Positions 6,237-12,688 of a stretch of DNA of 37,490 nt are shown piece after piece. The notes beneath the pieces were generated by a model that was given only the letters and a program-made list of their open reading frames with translations, was not told the origin of the DNA and did not search any database. Every line of letters begins with the position of its first letter. Position 1 is the first letter of the stretch. The translations under genes and the position numbers were made by a program. Source of the DNA: a bacterium (GTDB taxonomy: Bacteria > Patescibacteriota > Minisyncoccia > 2-02-FULL-40-12 > IGHO2-01-FULL-4-A); the NCBI GenBank assembly GCA_030698885.1, contig JAUYLN010000030.1:1-37490 (forward strand), read 5' to 3'.

Positions 6237-7190
6237 TTAAGATTTTTTTGATTTATGGAATTTCCGATGCACTTCCTGCAGGTGCTGATTGGTAACGTGA
6301 GTGTAGATTTGGGTGGTAGTAATTGAAGAGTGACCGAGCATGGCCTGAACTGAACGAATATCCGCACCATTGCGTAGAAGGTCCGTAGCAAATGTATGGC
6401 GCAAAGAGTGGGGTGATACTTTTTTGCCTATAATTCCGGCTGTAATAGCATGTTTTTTTATTATTCTTTGAACACTTCTCGGCGTTAAACGTAGGTTCTC
6501 GTATCTTTCATATTTTTCGTTTTTAGGAATGCGAATAAAAAGCGACGGGTCTGCGTCCTTGCGCCCTTTAATGTAAGATTTAAGGGTTTCCTTGGCATCA
6601 TCCGATAGAAATACAACTCTTATTTTACTGCCCTTGCCTCTAACCGAGAACTCTCCCCTGTTTAGGTCTATTTCATCTCTATTTAGTGAACAGAGTTCTG
6701 ATATGCGAAGGCCGGTTGAAAAAAGAGTTTCTAAGATGGATTTGTCCCGCAGGTCAGCGGTGGTTTTCTGGCTCCCGCCACTGGCGGAGCCCCGCTTTAA
6801 GCGGTGGCCGGGGGCCGATATAAGTCGTGCCACCTCGGAAGGCTCAAGGAATGTTACTTCCCTGTCTTCCTGTTTGCCAAGCTCTACTTTTTCAGCAGGT
6901 AAGGTTTTAACATCCCGCTTAGCCAGATATTTTAAAAATGCCCGCAAAGCGATTATGTGATAATTCTGGGTGATTTTTTTAAGAGGTTTGCCGTGGGTGT
7001 CTATCATTCTGTTTAACTGCAAGCGGAATTTTCTGACGGAATCCATGTCTATCTCGGACGGATTTTTGATGCCGGTGGTAGCAATGAAGCGGTTTAAATA
7101 GTGGCCGTAATTTTCTACAGTTTTTCGAGAACGGTTTTTTTCTATTTCCAAATGTTCAAGGAATTCATTTTTGAGGTCTGTGATACCCAT
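6237..7190 (-). CDS. xerC: XerC/XerD-type tyrosine recombinase
   Basis: A 317-aa site-specific recombinase that likely resolves chromosome dimers at dif. The N-terminal SAM-like core-binding domain covers residues 1-95. The catalytic set is complete: R162 (TGLRISEL), K186 (RGKGSK), H261 and R264 (HSLRHTFA), H287 (LGHSS) and nucleophile Y296 (YTHV). It is longer than typical Xer proteins because residues about 128-145, between the core-binding and catalytic domains, are encoded by palindromic DNA (6770-6816). XerC and XerD cannot be separated from sequence alone. It could instead be an island integrase next to tRNA-Ser, but its compact Xer form makes housekeeping more likely. No SD; the ATG lies eight bases after TATAAT. 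Confidence 0.9.
   Translation of the reverse strand: MGITDLKNEFLEHLEIEKNRSRKTVENYGHYLNRFIATTGIKNPSEIDMDSVRKFRLQLNRMIDTHGKPLKKITQNYHIIALRAFLKYLAKRDVKTLPAEKVELGKQEDREVTFLEPSEVARLISAPGHRLKRGSASGGSQKTTADLRDKSILETLFSTGLRISELCSLNRDEIDLNRGEFSVRGKGSKIRVVFLSDDAKETLKSYIKGRKDADPSLFIRIPKNEKYERYENLRLTPRSVQRIIKKHAITAGIIGKKVSPHSLRHTFATDLLRNGADIRSVQAMLGHSSITTTQIYTHVTNQHLQEVHRKFHKSKKS
6770..6816. repeat. Palindrome cluster inside xerC
   Basis: Three adjacent palindromes: GGCTCCCGCC/GGCGGAGCC (one bulged C), CCGCTTTAAGCGG, and GGCC/GGCC around GGG. They encode the loop HRLKRGSASGGSQ in frame, comparable in kind to palindromic elements inserted into Rickettsia genes. Confidence 0.85.
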
Positions 7191-7198
7191 TTATGTTA

Positions 7199-7227
7199 AT
7201 TATACCAATTTAATTGAGTGTCGCACA
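7199..7227 (-). promoter_or_regulatory. Promoter of xerC, near-leaderless
   Basis: On the minus strand TTGTGC is followed after 18 bases by a perfect TATAAT (plus-strand ATTATA at 7199-7204). The ATG lies eight bases later, so the transcript should begin at or next to the start codon. Confidence 0.6.
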
Positions 7228-7233
7228 ATTGAT

Positions 7234-7302
7234 AAATGACAAAAATGATCAAAAATAATAAAAATGACAAAAATCAAGTCATTTAACATCTTTTTGTCAT
7301 TT
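7234..7302. promoter_or_regulatory. Repeated AAATGACAAAAA boxes around a promoter
   Basis: AAATGACAAAAA occurs at 7234-7245 and 7262-7273, and its reverse complement TTTTTGTCATTT at 7291-7302. The inverted copy covers the -35 box of the 7360 promoter, so this could be an operator or a DNA hairpin. Confidence 0.6.
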
Positions 7303-7321
7303 GGAGCATGTATGCTATTTT
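7294..7321 (+). promoter_or_regulatory. Promoter of the 7360 gene
   Basis: TTGTCA and TATTTT with a 16-base spacer and an extended -10 (TGC directly before TATTTT). Confidence 0.65.
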
Positions 7322-7359
7322 AAATCCAGGTTCATTTAAAAATTCACGAGGAGAAAGCC

Positions 7360-8640
7360 ATGCGTGGAGACAAGCTGGTTTGGTTGCGTGGTATTATTAT
7401 GCCTGTTATTCTAATTTTTTTGGCATTTCTTGTTGCCCACAATGCCCACTGTCAGAGCATATTGTTAACACAGGCAGGCCAAGAGGCGCATGAGGTCGGC
7501 ATAGAAGAGCCGGAATTTCAACTGACTCCGGACTATTTGCTTGAGGCTATTTATCAAGGCAGGCCGGTGCTAGAAGGGATGGAGCTTAATCATTCAGATG
7601 AAACCGGCAAATACAAAGTTAAAAGACGGCTTCCTTCCGGCGCAATCGCCGAGCAGGAAGATACAGACCCGCAATGGAAAGAAATGGCCCTGCAGCTCAT
7701 GAATTTAAATACCGGTGAGGTTAGATTTATTAAGGCCCTGAAGGTTTTGGATGAGCTTGTTTATACCGGAAAAGATTTTGTCTTAGAACTTGAAGGCAGG
7801 CCTGCCGGTCCTGAATGGAATGCTTACAGGACGCGCATTAATGTGGTGTCCCCGTCCGGTTGGGCGGTTATAGCAAACAAATATAAAAGATACCGTAAAA
7901 GCGGAGAGATTGATGAAATTATTTACTCTGCTCCGTCCAGCGCTTTAAACAGGCCAGAATTTGTTCAGGAGGGTCTGTCTTATTTTCGGGAAGCTGTTGA
8001 TGAGGCTGTTGATGAAATTTTAAATTCAAAACCAAATAATGTTGAACTGCCAACCTTTGCCATGGGCAGAGAATGGGTTGCGGAAGTCGCAGAGCGTATA
8101 GGACTGATAGAGCAGACCGACCCTTATGAGGTTTTAGAGTTTGATAGGCACAAAATTAAGCCCGGCCCATTTGAAGATGTCTATTTAGAAATGTTTTTAA
8201 ATCAAGACTTTGCATTTGGTCCTACGGTTTCAACTGCTAATGCGGCAGGCCTGATGCAATTCATGGAGGCCACCTGGAATGCAATGATGTTCGAATCCCC
8301 CTGGGCTAATTTGCCTGATTTTAAAACTGGAGTGGCGAGCCATGTGCAGTCAATAAAGGCACAGATTTTACTCCACAATCATAATGCAAAATGGCTTAAT
8401 GACAGATTTAAAACCAATGTATTGGATTGGCGAGAACCTGAATATTATCCTACCGCATGCCATAATGGTAGCTGTGTGGCGGTTGCTAAAGCTATGAAAT
8501 GGGCCAATGCCACAGGGGCAGGTCCCGGTAAGTGGCGTGAAAGATTGCCGAGATATCAGCGAAACCGAACCACTGAAACCCTGTATTTTCTTAAGAAATT
8601 GGACGTGGCGATAAAGAATGGGTATGGAAGAAGGCAGTAA
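7360..8640 (+). CDS. Secreted lytic-transglycosylase-like protein
   Basis: A 426-aa exported protein. The ATG is fixed by GAGGAG upstream. Residues 1-32 are a signal peptide (basic start, hydrophobic IIMPVILIFLAFLVAH, likely cleavage after AHC or nearby). Residues 45-240 are an unrecognised region. The C-terminal third resembles a soluble lytic transglycosylase (SLT/lysozyme-like) fold: YLEMFLNQDF is followed by AAGLMQFMEATW, the family signature, near residues 302-313; the Glu of YLEMF is the best catalytic candidate. It would cleave peptidoglycan glycan strands outside the membrane. Codon use is richer in G/C than in neighbouring core genes. The stop codon TAA is the first three bases of a heptad array. 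Confidence 0.75.
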   Translation: MRGDKLVWLRGIIMPVILIFLAFLVAHNAHCQSILLTQAGQEAHEVGIEEPEFQLTPDYLLEAIYQGRPVLEGMELNHSDETGKYKVKRRLPSGAIAEQEDTDPQWKEMALQLMNLNTGEVRFIKALKVLDELVYTGKDFVLELEGRPAGPEWNAYRTRINVVSPSGWAVIANKYKRYRKSGEIDEIIYSAPSSALNRPEFVQEGLSYFREAVDEAVDEILNSKPNNVELPTFAMGREWVAEVAERIGLIEQTDPYEVLEFDRHKIKPGPFEDVYLEMFLNQDFAFGPTVSTANAAGLMQFMEATWNAMMFESPWANLPDFKTGVASHVQSIKAQILLHNHNAKWLNDRFKTNVLDWREPEYYPTACHNGSCVAVAKAMKWANATGAGPGKWRERLPRYQRNRTTETLYFLKKLDVAIKNGYGRRQ

Positions 8641-8686
8641 GTATTAAGTAGTAAGCTGTAAGCAATAAGCAGTAAGAATTAGGCAT
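8638..8686 (+). repeat. Seven-unit heptad array starting at a stop codon
   Basis: Seven consecutive period-7 units beginning TAAGTAT, TAAGTAG, with later units such as TAAGCAA and TAGGCAT. The first TAA is the stop codon of the 7360 gene. Because 7 is 1 modulo 3, the TAA of successive units falls in all three frames. Confidence 0.9.
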
Positions 8687-8712
8687 AAGTCCTGCATGAG
8701 CGGGACTTTTTT
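8687..8712 (+). terminator. Terminator of the 7360 gene
   Basis: AAGTCC pairs with GGACTT around a ten-base loop, followed by further T residues. It directly abuts the heptad array. Confidence 0.75.
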
Positions 8713-8734
8713 ATCCCAGTGACATCCGGTATTA

Positions 8735-8754
8735 TCGGGGTTGTCCGATTTTTT
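8735..8754 (+). terminator. Possible second terminator
   Basis: ATCGG/CCGAT with loop GGTTGT and then T6. The stem is only five pairs, so it may be incidental; the T-run is shared with the palindrome that follows. Confidence 0.45.
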
Positions 8755-8778
8755 GACGAGGTTCAACCTCGTCAAAAA
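8750..8778. repeat. Dispersed palindrome, copy 1
   Basis: A perfect inverted repeat: T5 plus GACGAGGTT, centre C, AACCTCGTC plus A5. Related copies lie at 23871-23897 and 32366-32390. Confidence 0.9.
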
Positions 8779-8842
8779 CATCTACGCGGAGTACCTCCAA
8801 GTTATTGAAGTATGGTGCGGGGCTTTTCTTTTTTTGTGGATA

Positions 8843-8851
8843 TGTTATATT
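8843..8851 (+). promoter_or_regulatory. Extended -10 promoter of rpsO
   Basis: TG-T-TATATT is an extended -10 box. No good -35 is visible 17 bases upstream (CTTTTC). Transcription would begin near 8858, giving a leader of about 55 nt. Confidence 0.5.
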
Positions 8852-8865
8852 ATTAATAATCAAGC

Positions 8866-8890
8866 ATTAAAGCCCTCTAGGGGCTTTAAT
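8866..8890 (+). promoter_or_regulatory. Leader hairpin of rpsO
   Basis: ATTAAAGCCC pairs exactly with GGGCTTTAAT around a five-base loop, 21 bases before the start codon. There is no T-run, so it is not a terminator. S15 represses its own mRNA through leader structure in several bacteria; whether it does so here is inference. Confidence 0.6.
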
Positions 8891-8911
8891 AAATTAAACG
8901 AAAAAGTAATA

Positions 8912-9181
8912 ATGTTAAATCCTAAGCAAAAATCGGGCATAATCAGTGATTTCTCAAAGCATGAGAAAGATACCGGTTCATCTGAAGTTCAGGTGGCTTT
9001 GTTTACTAAAGAAATAGAGCGCTTGTCTAAGCATCTCAAGAAACACACTAAGGACAACAGCTCAAGAACCGGGCTTTTGAAGATGGTCTCAAAGCGCAGG
9101 CGCCTTTTGGAGTATTTGAGAAAGACTGATCTCAAAAAGCACGCCAAGGTTAGTAAAAAGCTAGGACTCAAAGTTAAGTAA
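8912..9181 (+). CDS. rpsO: 30S ribosomal protein S15
   Basis: An 89-aa primary binder of 16S rRNA in the small-subunit platform, and of normal length. Family hallmarks are DTGSSEVQVALFT near residues 22-34, LKKHTKDNSSRTGLL and MVSKRRRLLEYLRK. ATG at 8912 gives the canonical start; a longer reading frame upstream passes through a palindromic repeat and is rejected. No SD precedes it. The NYN gene follows after four bases, so the two are probably cotranscribed. The S15-then-PNPase order common in bacteria is loosely kept, with pnp 1.3 kb downstream. Confidence 0.97.
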   Translation: MLNPKQKSGIISDFSKHEKDTGSSEVQVALFTKEIERLSKHLKKHTKDNSSRTGLLKMVSKRRRLLEYLRKTDLKKHAKVSKKLGLKVK

Positions 9182-9185
9182 CATC

Positions 9186-9755
9186 ATGAGGAGAGAACAA
9201 TCAAGCCCTGATAAAGCTAAAAAACCTAGTCTAGTATCTGCGCTCGCCCATAACCAACGGGTGGGTGTTTTTGTTGATGCCCAGAATATGTACCATTCGG
9301 CCAAGAATCTGTATAAGGCCAAGGTTAATTTCAAGAACGTGCTTGACCAAGCAATTCGAGGCCGTCAGCTGGTCAGGGCATTTATTTATGTCGTCAGAAC
9401 TGAAACGGGTGAAGAAAAAGCATTTTTGGAAGCCCTCGAAAAGGGTGGCTTTGAACTTAAAGAAAAAGATCTCCAGATATTTGCCGGAGGCATGAAAAAG
9501 GGCGATTGGGATGTGGGTATGGCTATTGATGCCGTCATATTGGCGGAAAAAATAGATGTAGCGGTATTGGTTACTGGTGACGGAGATTTTCTACCTCTTG
9601 TGGAGTATTTGCGTATTTCCCAGGGCCTTAAAGTTGAGGTCATGTCTTTTGGCCGTTCAACTTCCGGCAAGCTCAAGGAGTTTGCGGATGACTTTGTTGA
9701 TTTGGGCGAAGACTTGGGCAAGTATCTCATCAGGACCCGCTCACCTAAAAAATAA
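9186..9755 (+). CDS. NYN (PIN-like) domain protein, LabA/DUF88 type
   Basis: A 189-aa protein with a single NYN domain, a PIN-like fold that in known members cleaves RNA. The metal-binding acidic residues are in place: D31 in FVDAQNMY, D109 and D115 in WDVGMAIDA, and D132/D134 in VTGDGDF. GGMKKGDWD and VMSFGRSTSGKL also match the family. The first 25 residues are basic and probably disordered. It starts four bases after rpsO with no SD, so it looks translationally tied to the ribosomal gene; a role in RNA turnover beside pnp is plausible but inferred. It ends at a convergent hairpin. Confidence 0.85.
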   Translation: MRREQSSPDKAKKPSLVSALAHNQRVGVFVDAQNMYHSAKNLYKAKVNFKNVLDQAIRGRQLVRAFIYVVRTETGEEKAFLEALEKGGFELKEKDLQIFAGGMKKGDWDVGMAIDAVILAEKIDVAVLVTGDGDFLPLVEYLRISQGLKVEVMSFGRSTSGKLKEFADDFVDLGEDLGKYLIRTRSPKK

Positions 9756-9777
9756 AGCTATAATAAAAAAAATAAAT

Positions 9778-9807
9778 CCCCGCTATCCGTCAGTTGACGG
9801 AGCGGGG
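9778..9807. terminator. Hairpin between convergent genes
   Basis: CCCCGCT/AGCGGGG encloses a second stem CCGTCA/TGACGG. It lies between the convergent NYN and 9841 genes. The plus-strand tail is only moderately T-rich (TTGAATTTTAATT). Confidence 0.65.
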
Positions 9808-9840
9808 TTGAATTTTAATTATAAAAATGGAAGCGTGCGG

Positions 9841-10239
9841 CTAATCAATCATTACGATTTTCCAGCCTTCTCGTATTCTCATTTCTTTGTCGGGGTTAGT
9901 AATCTGAAAATGTTCACGTATTTCTATCCACAGGAGGCAAGCATATGTGTTTATTTTTTTGGTTAATGCGCTAATTTCTAAATGATTTTTATCCCGGGGA
10001 TTTATTGTGACCTCTTCTTGGTTCAATATGGCTATCTCTATTTCTAGATTTCTTTTTTCTTTTAATGTGTCTCTTTCCTCTCCCAGCTTGTCTATTAGAT
10101 ATGCCAGCATCTTAAGGTTTTCAGGCAGGATTCCAACTGTATATTCTTTTGGGTGAATTTCTACTTTCCAAGAGAACTTTTCTTCATCGGTTAAGCTATT
10201 GATTTCCCGGTTGAGATATGGCAGAAATGTATTTTCCAT
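9841..10239 (-). CDS. Hypothetical protein
   Basis: A 132-aa soluble protein of unknown family. The N-terminal half includes a predicted helical segment, NLKMLAYLIDKLGEERD; the middle is charged and coil-forming (TLKEKRNLEIEIAIL); the C terminus has ACLLWIEIREHF and ends hydrophobic. No signal peptide or membrane span. It is well marked as real: a TTGACT/TATCAT promoter with a 17-base spacer and GGAG eight bases before the ATG, both on the minus strand. Confidence 0.75.
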   Translation of the reverse strand: MENTFLPYLNREINSLTDEEKFSWKVEIHPKEYTVGILPENLKMLAYLIDKLGEERDTLKEKRNLEIEIAILNQEEVTINPRDKNHLEISALTKKINTYACLLWIEIREHFQITNPDKEMRIREGWKIVMID

Positions 10240-10280
10240 ATTTTCTTCTCCTTTTTAATTATTTCAAGGTAGCCGATAAT

Positions 10281-10309
10281 ATGATAAATTTTATTTAGCA
10301 TAAAGTCAA
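10281..10309 (-). promoter_or_regulatory. Promoter of the 9841 gene
   Basis: On the minus strand TTGACT (plus-strand AGTCAA, 10304-10309) is followed after 17 bases by TATCAT (ATGATA, 10281-10286). The SD and ATG lie downstream at 10239-10253. Confidence 0.7.
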
Positions 10310-10433
10310 GTACTTATTATGGTTTATCACAAGACTTGGCTTTTTTGGCCGAATATGTAATACTAAAGTCGGTATATTAATAAAAATTAGTTAAACAAAT
10401 TAACTTACGGAAAACTGTAGAAAGCACGGGAAA

Positions 10434-10467
10434 CAGGTCCGACCCCTTTTAAGAGGTGTCGGACCTG
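10434..10467. repeat. Inverted repeat upstream of pnp
   Basis: CAGGTCCGAC pairs exactly with GTCGGACCTG; the inside CCTT/GAGG adds pairs around a TTAA loop, after one mismatch. A T-rich stretch follows. It could be a terminator-like barrier, a pnp leader structure or a dispersed palindrome. Confidence 0.8.
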
Positions 10468-10510
10468 AAACTCGTTTCTCTTTTTCTGCGATAATTTGTT
10501 TTGGTTTAGC

Positions 10511-12604
10511 ATGGAAGTAAAAAAATACTCTCTGGATTTTGGCGGGAAGACTCTTTCCGTTGAAATCGGCAAATTGGCCAATCAGGCCAATGGTTCTTGT
10601 TATGTCCAGTACGGTGATACTGGGGTTTTGGTTACCGCAACAATGGCATCAAAACCAAAAGACGGTGATTACTTTCCCCTCTCGGTTGACTATGAAGAGA
10701 AATATTATGCCGCCGGTAAAATAAAGGGCTCAAAGTGGATGAAACGCGAGGCTAGGCCATCTGAGGAAGCAATATTGAGTGCCCGTGTTATAGACAGGTC
10801 TTTGAGGCCGAGGTTTGATCAAAGAGTAAGAAATGATGTTCAGGTGGTAGCAACTATTTTAGCCTTTGATAGCATAAATGATGCGGATATGCCTGCGCTT
10901 TTCGGCGCCTCCTTGGCGTTGATGATATCAGATATTCCTTTTGCCGGACCGGTTGCCGGAGTCAGGGTGGGCAGAAAAGACGGAAAATTCATATTTAATC
11001 CTACCTATGAAGAAAGAAATTCTTCGGACCTTGATGTTGTCGTTGCCGGAACTGCTAATAAAATAAACATGCTTGAGGCCGGAGCCGATGTCGTTTCGGA
11101 AAAAGAAATGGCAGAAGCTATTTCTGCAGGCTTTAAAGAATTTCAGAAACTTATTGATTTTCAGAATAAAATAGCCAAAGAAATAAATAAGCCCAAAAGA
11201 GAATTAGATTTAGCAAAAATAGACGACTCTTTAATTAAAATTGTGCGGGATTTCACCGGCCCCAGACTTGAAGATGTCATATATACCAAAGACAAGATGA
11301 AATTTGTTCAGGGTTCACACACTCTTGAGAAAGAATTGCTGGAGCATGTCGGAGGCCAACTCAAAGACGACCCCGAGTTGGATAAAAAATTGAAACAGGC
11401 AATACATATTTTTGAAGAAGAGATAAACACAATAGTTCATAAAAATGTTCTTGAGTCAGGCAAGAGGCCAGACGGAAGAAAGACGGACCAGCTAAGAGAA
11501 ATATGGGCCGAAGTTGGCATACTTCCTAATTCTCATGGTGTCGGATTATTTAATCGCGGAACCACCCAGGCCCTAACATCTCTGACTTTGGCGGCGCCCG
11601 GGATGGAGCAATGGATAGAAACGATGGAGATAGAGCTGACCAAGAAAAGATTCATGCATCATTATGTTTTTCCGCCTTTCAGCGTCGGCGAAACAGGCAG
11701 AATAGGCGGTACCGGCAGGCGGGACATAGGTCACGGAAATTTAGCTGAAAAAGCAGTAAAACCCCTGATACCGGATAAAGAAAAGTTTCCATATACAATA
11801 CGTTTAGTTTCCGAAATATTATCTTCAAACGGCTCATCTTCCATGGCGTCAGTTTGCGGTTCTACTCTGGCCTTGATGGATGGCGGAGTGCCTATCAAGT
11901 CTCCGGCGGCAGGCATTGCTATGGGCTTGATGACTGATGATAAAGGGGAAAAATACGAAGTATTAACGGATATTCAGGGACCGGAAGATCATCACGGCGA
12001 TATGGATTTGAAAGTTGCCGGAACAAAAGATGGTATAACTGCCATGCAGATGGATGTTAAGGTTGAGGGCATCAACGAAGAGATGTTGGCTAAGGCCCTT
12101 GAGCAGGCAAAAAAAGCACGTCTTGAAATACTGGACGTAATGTTAAAAACTATAAGCGAGCCAAGAAAAGAGTTGGCACCTTCTGCGCCTAAGATACAAA
12201 TAATAAAGATAAATCCTGAAAAAATTGGAGCCCTTATCGGTCCGGGAGGCAAGATGATTAATGAGATAATTGATGAAACTAAAGTTGAGATAGACATTGA
12301 AGAAGATGGGATGGTATTCATAACTTCAACAAACGGTGGCAACATGGAAAAGGCCATACAACTCATAAATCAGGTAACATATGAGCCAAAGCCAGGTGAT
12401 GAATTTGACGGCGAGGTAGTTAAAATAATGGACTTCGGAGCTTTCGTTGAGATAATGCCCGGTAAAGACGGCATGGTCCATGTATCAGAAATTTCTAAAG
12501 AGCATGTAAAGCATCCCTCTGATGTTTTGAAAGTTGGCCAAGTTGTCCACGTTACGGTGAAAAAAGTGGATGAATATGGTAGAATAAATCTATCAATGAA
12601 ATAG
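10511..12604 (+). CDS. pnp: Polyribonucleotide nucleotidyltransferase (PNPase)
   Basis: The 3'-to-5' phosphorolytic exoribonuclease of mRNA decay, trimeric, 697 aa, normal length. Order: first RNase PH-like domain, all-helical linker, second RNase PH domain (GVGLFNRGTTQAL, then DGGVPIKSPAAGIAMGL and the acidic DIQGPEDHHGDMDLKVAG), KH domain with IGPGGKMI near residue 572, and S1 domain from about 629 (GDEFDGEVVKIMDFGAFVE). ATG at 10511 gives the usual start MEVKKYSLDF; an in-frame TTG at 10496 would add five residues. No SD. A weak -10 (GATAAT at 10490) would place the start of transcription close to the ATG. The stop codon is the start of a heptad array. Confidence 0.97.
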   Translation: MEVKKYSLDFGGKTLSVEIGKLANQANGSCYVQYGDTGVLVTATMASKPKDGDYFPLSVDYEEKYYAAGKIKGSKWMKREARPSEEAILSARVIDRSLRPRFDQRVRNDVQVVATILAFDSINDADMPALFGASLALMISDIPFAGPVAGVRVGRKDGKFIFNPTYEERNSSDLDVVVAGTANKINMLEAGADVVSEKEMAEAISAGFKEFQKLIDFQNKIAKEINKPKRELDLAKIDDSLIKIVRDFTGPRLEDVIYTKDKMKFVQGSHTLEKELLEHVGGQLKDDPELDKKLKQAIHIFEEEINTIVHKNVLESGKRPDGRKTDQLREIWAEVGILPNSHGVGLFNRGTTQALTSLTLAAPGMEQWIETMEIELTKKRFMHHYVFPPFSVGETGRIGGTGRRDIGHGNLAEKAVKPLIPDKEKFPYTIRLVSEILSSNGSSSMASVCGSTLALMDGGVPIKSPAAGIAMGLMTDDKGEKYEVLTDIQGPEDHHGDMDLKVAGTKDGITAMQMDVKVEGINEEMLAKALEQAKKARLEILDVMLKTISEPRKELAPSAPKIQIIKINPEKIGALIGPGGKMINEIIDETKVEIDIEEDGMVFITSTNGGNMEKAIQLINQVTYEPKPGDEFDGEVVKIMDFGAFVEIMPGKDGMVHVSEISKEHVKHPSDVLKVGQVVHVTVKKVDEYGRINLSMK

Positions 12605-12686
12605 CTATAAGCTATAAGCGATAAGCTATACGAGGTTTAGCGTCTAACGTTCTAGCTTACAGCTTACGGCTTAAAGCCTAAAGCTG
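12602..12686. repeat. Inverted pair of heptad arrays after pnp
   Basis: The left array (12602-12632, units like AAGCTAT) starts with the pnp stop TAG. The right array (12654-12686, units like AGCTTAC) is roughly its reverse complement, so the mRNA can fold into a long imperfect hairpin. No ordinary terminator is present between pnp and the next gene. Confidence 0.85.
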
Positions 12687-12688
12687 TT

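Noticed and set aside
5365-7190. Integrative island at tRNA-Ser with the Xer-like gene as integrase
   Set aside because: The repeated tRNA end is at 5643, before the recombinase, and no island genes lie between; the protein has housekeeping Xer form.
8741-8911. Upstream extension of the rpsO reading frame
   Set aside because: It runs through the GACGAGG palindrome and a promoter; S15 begins at MLNPKQKSG with normal length.
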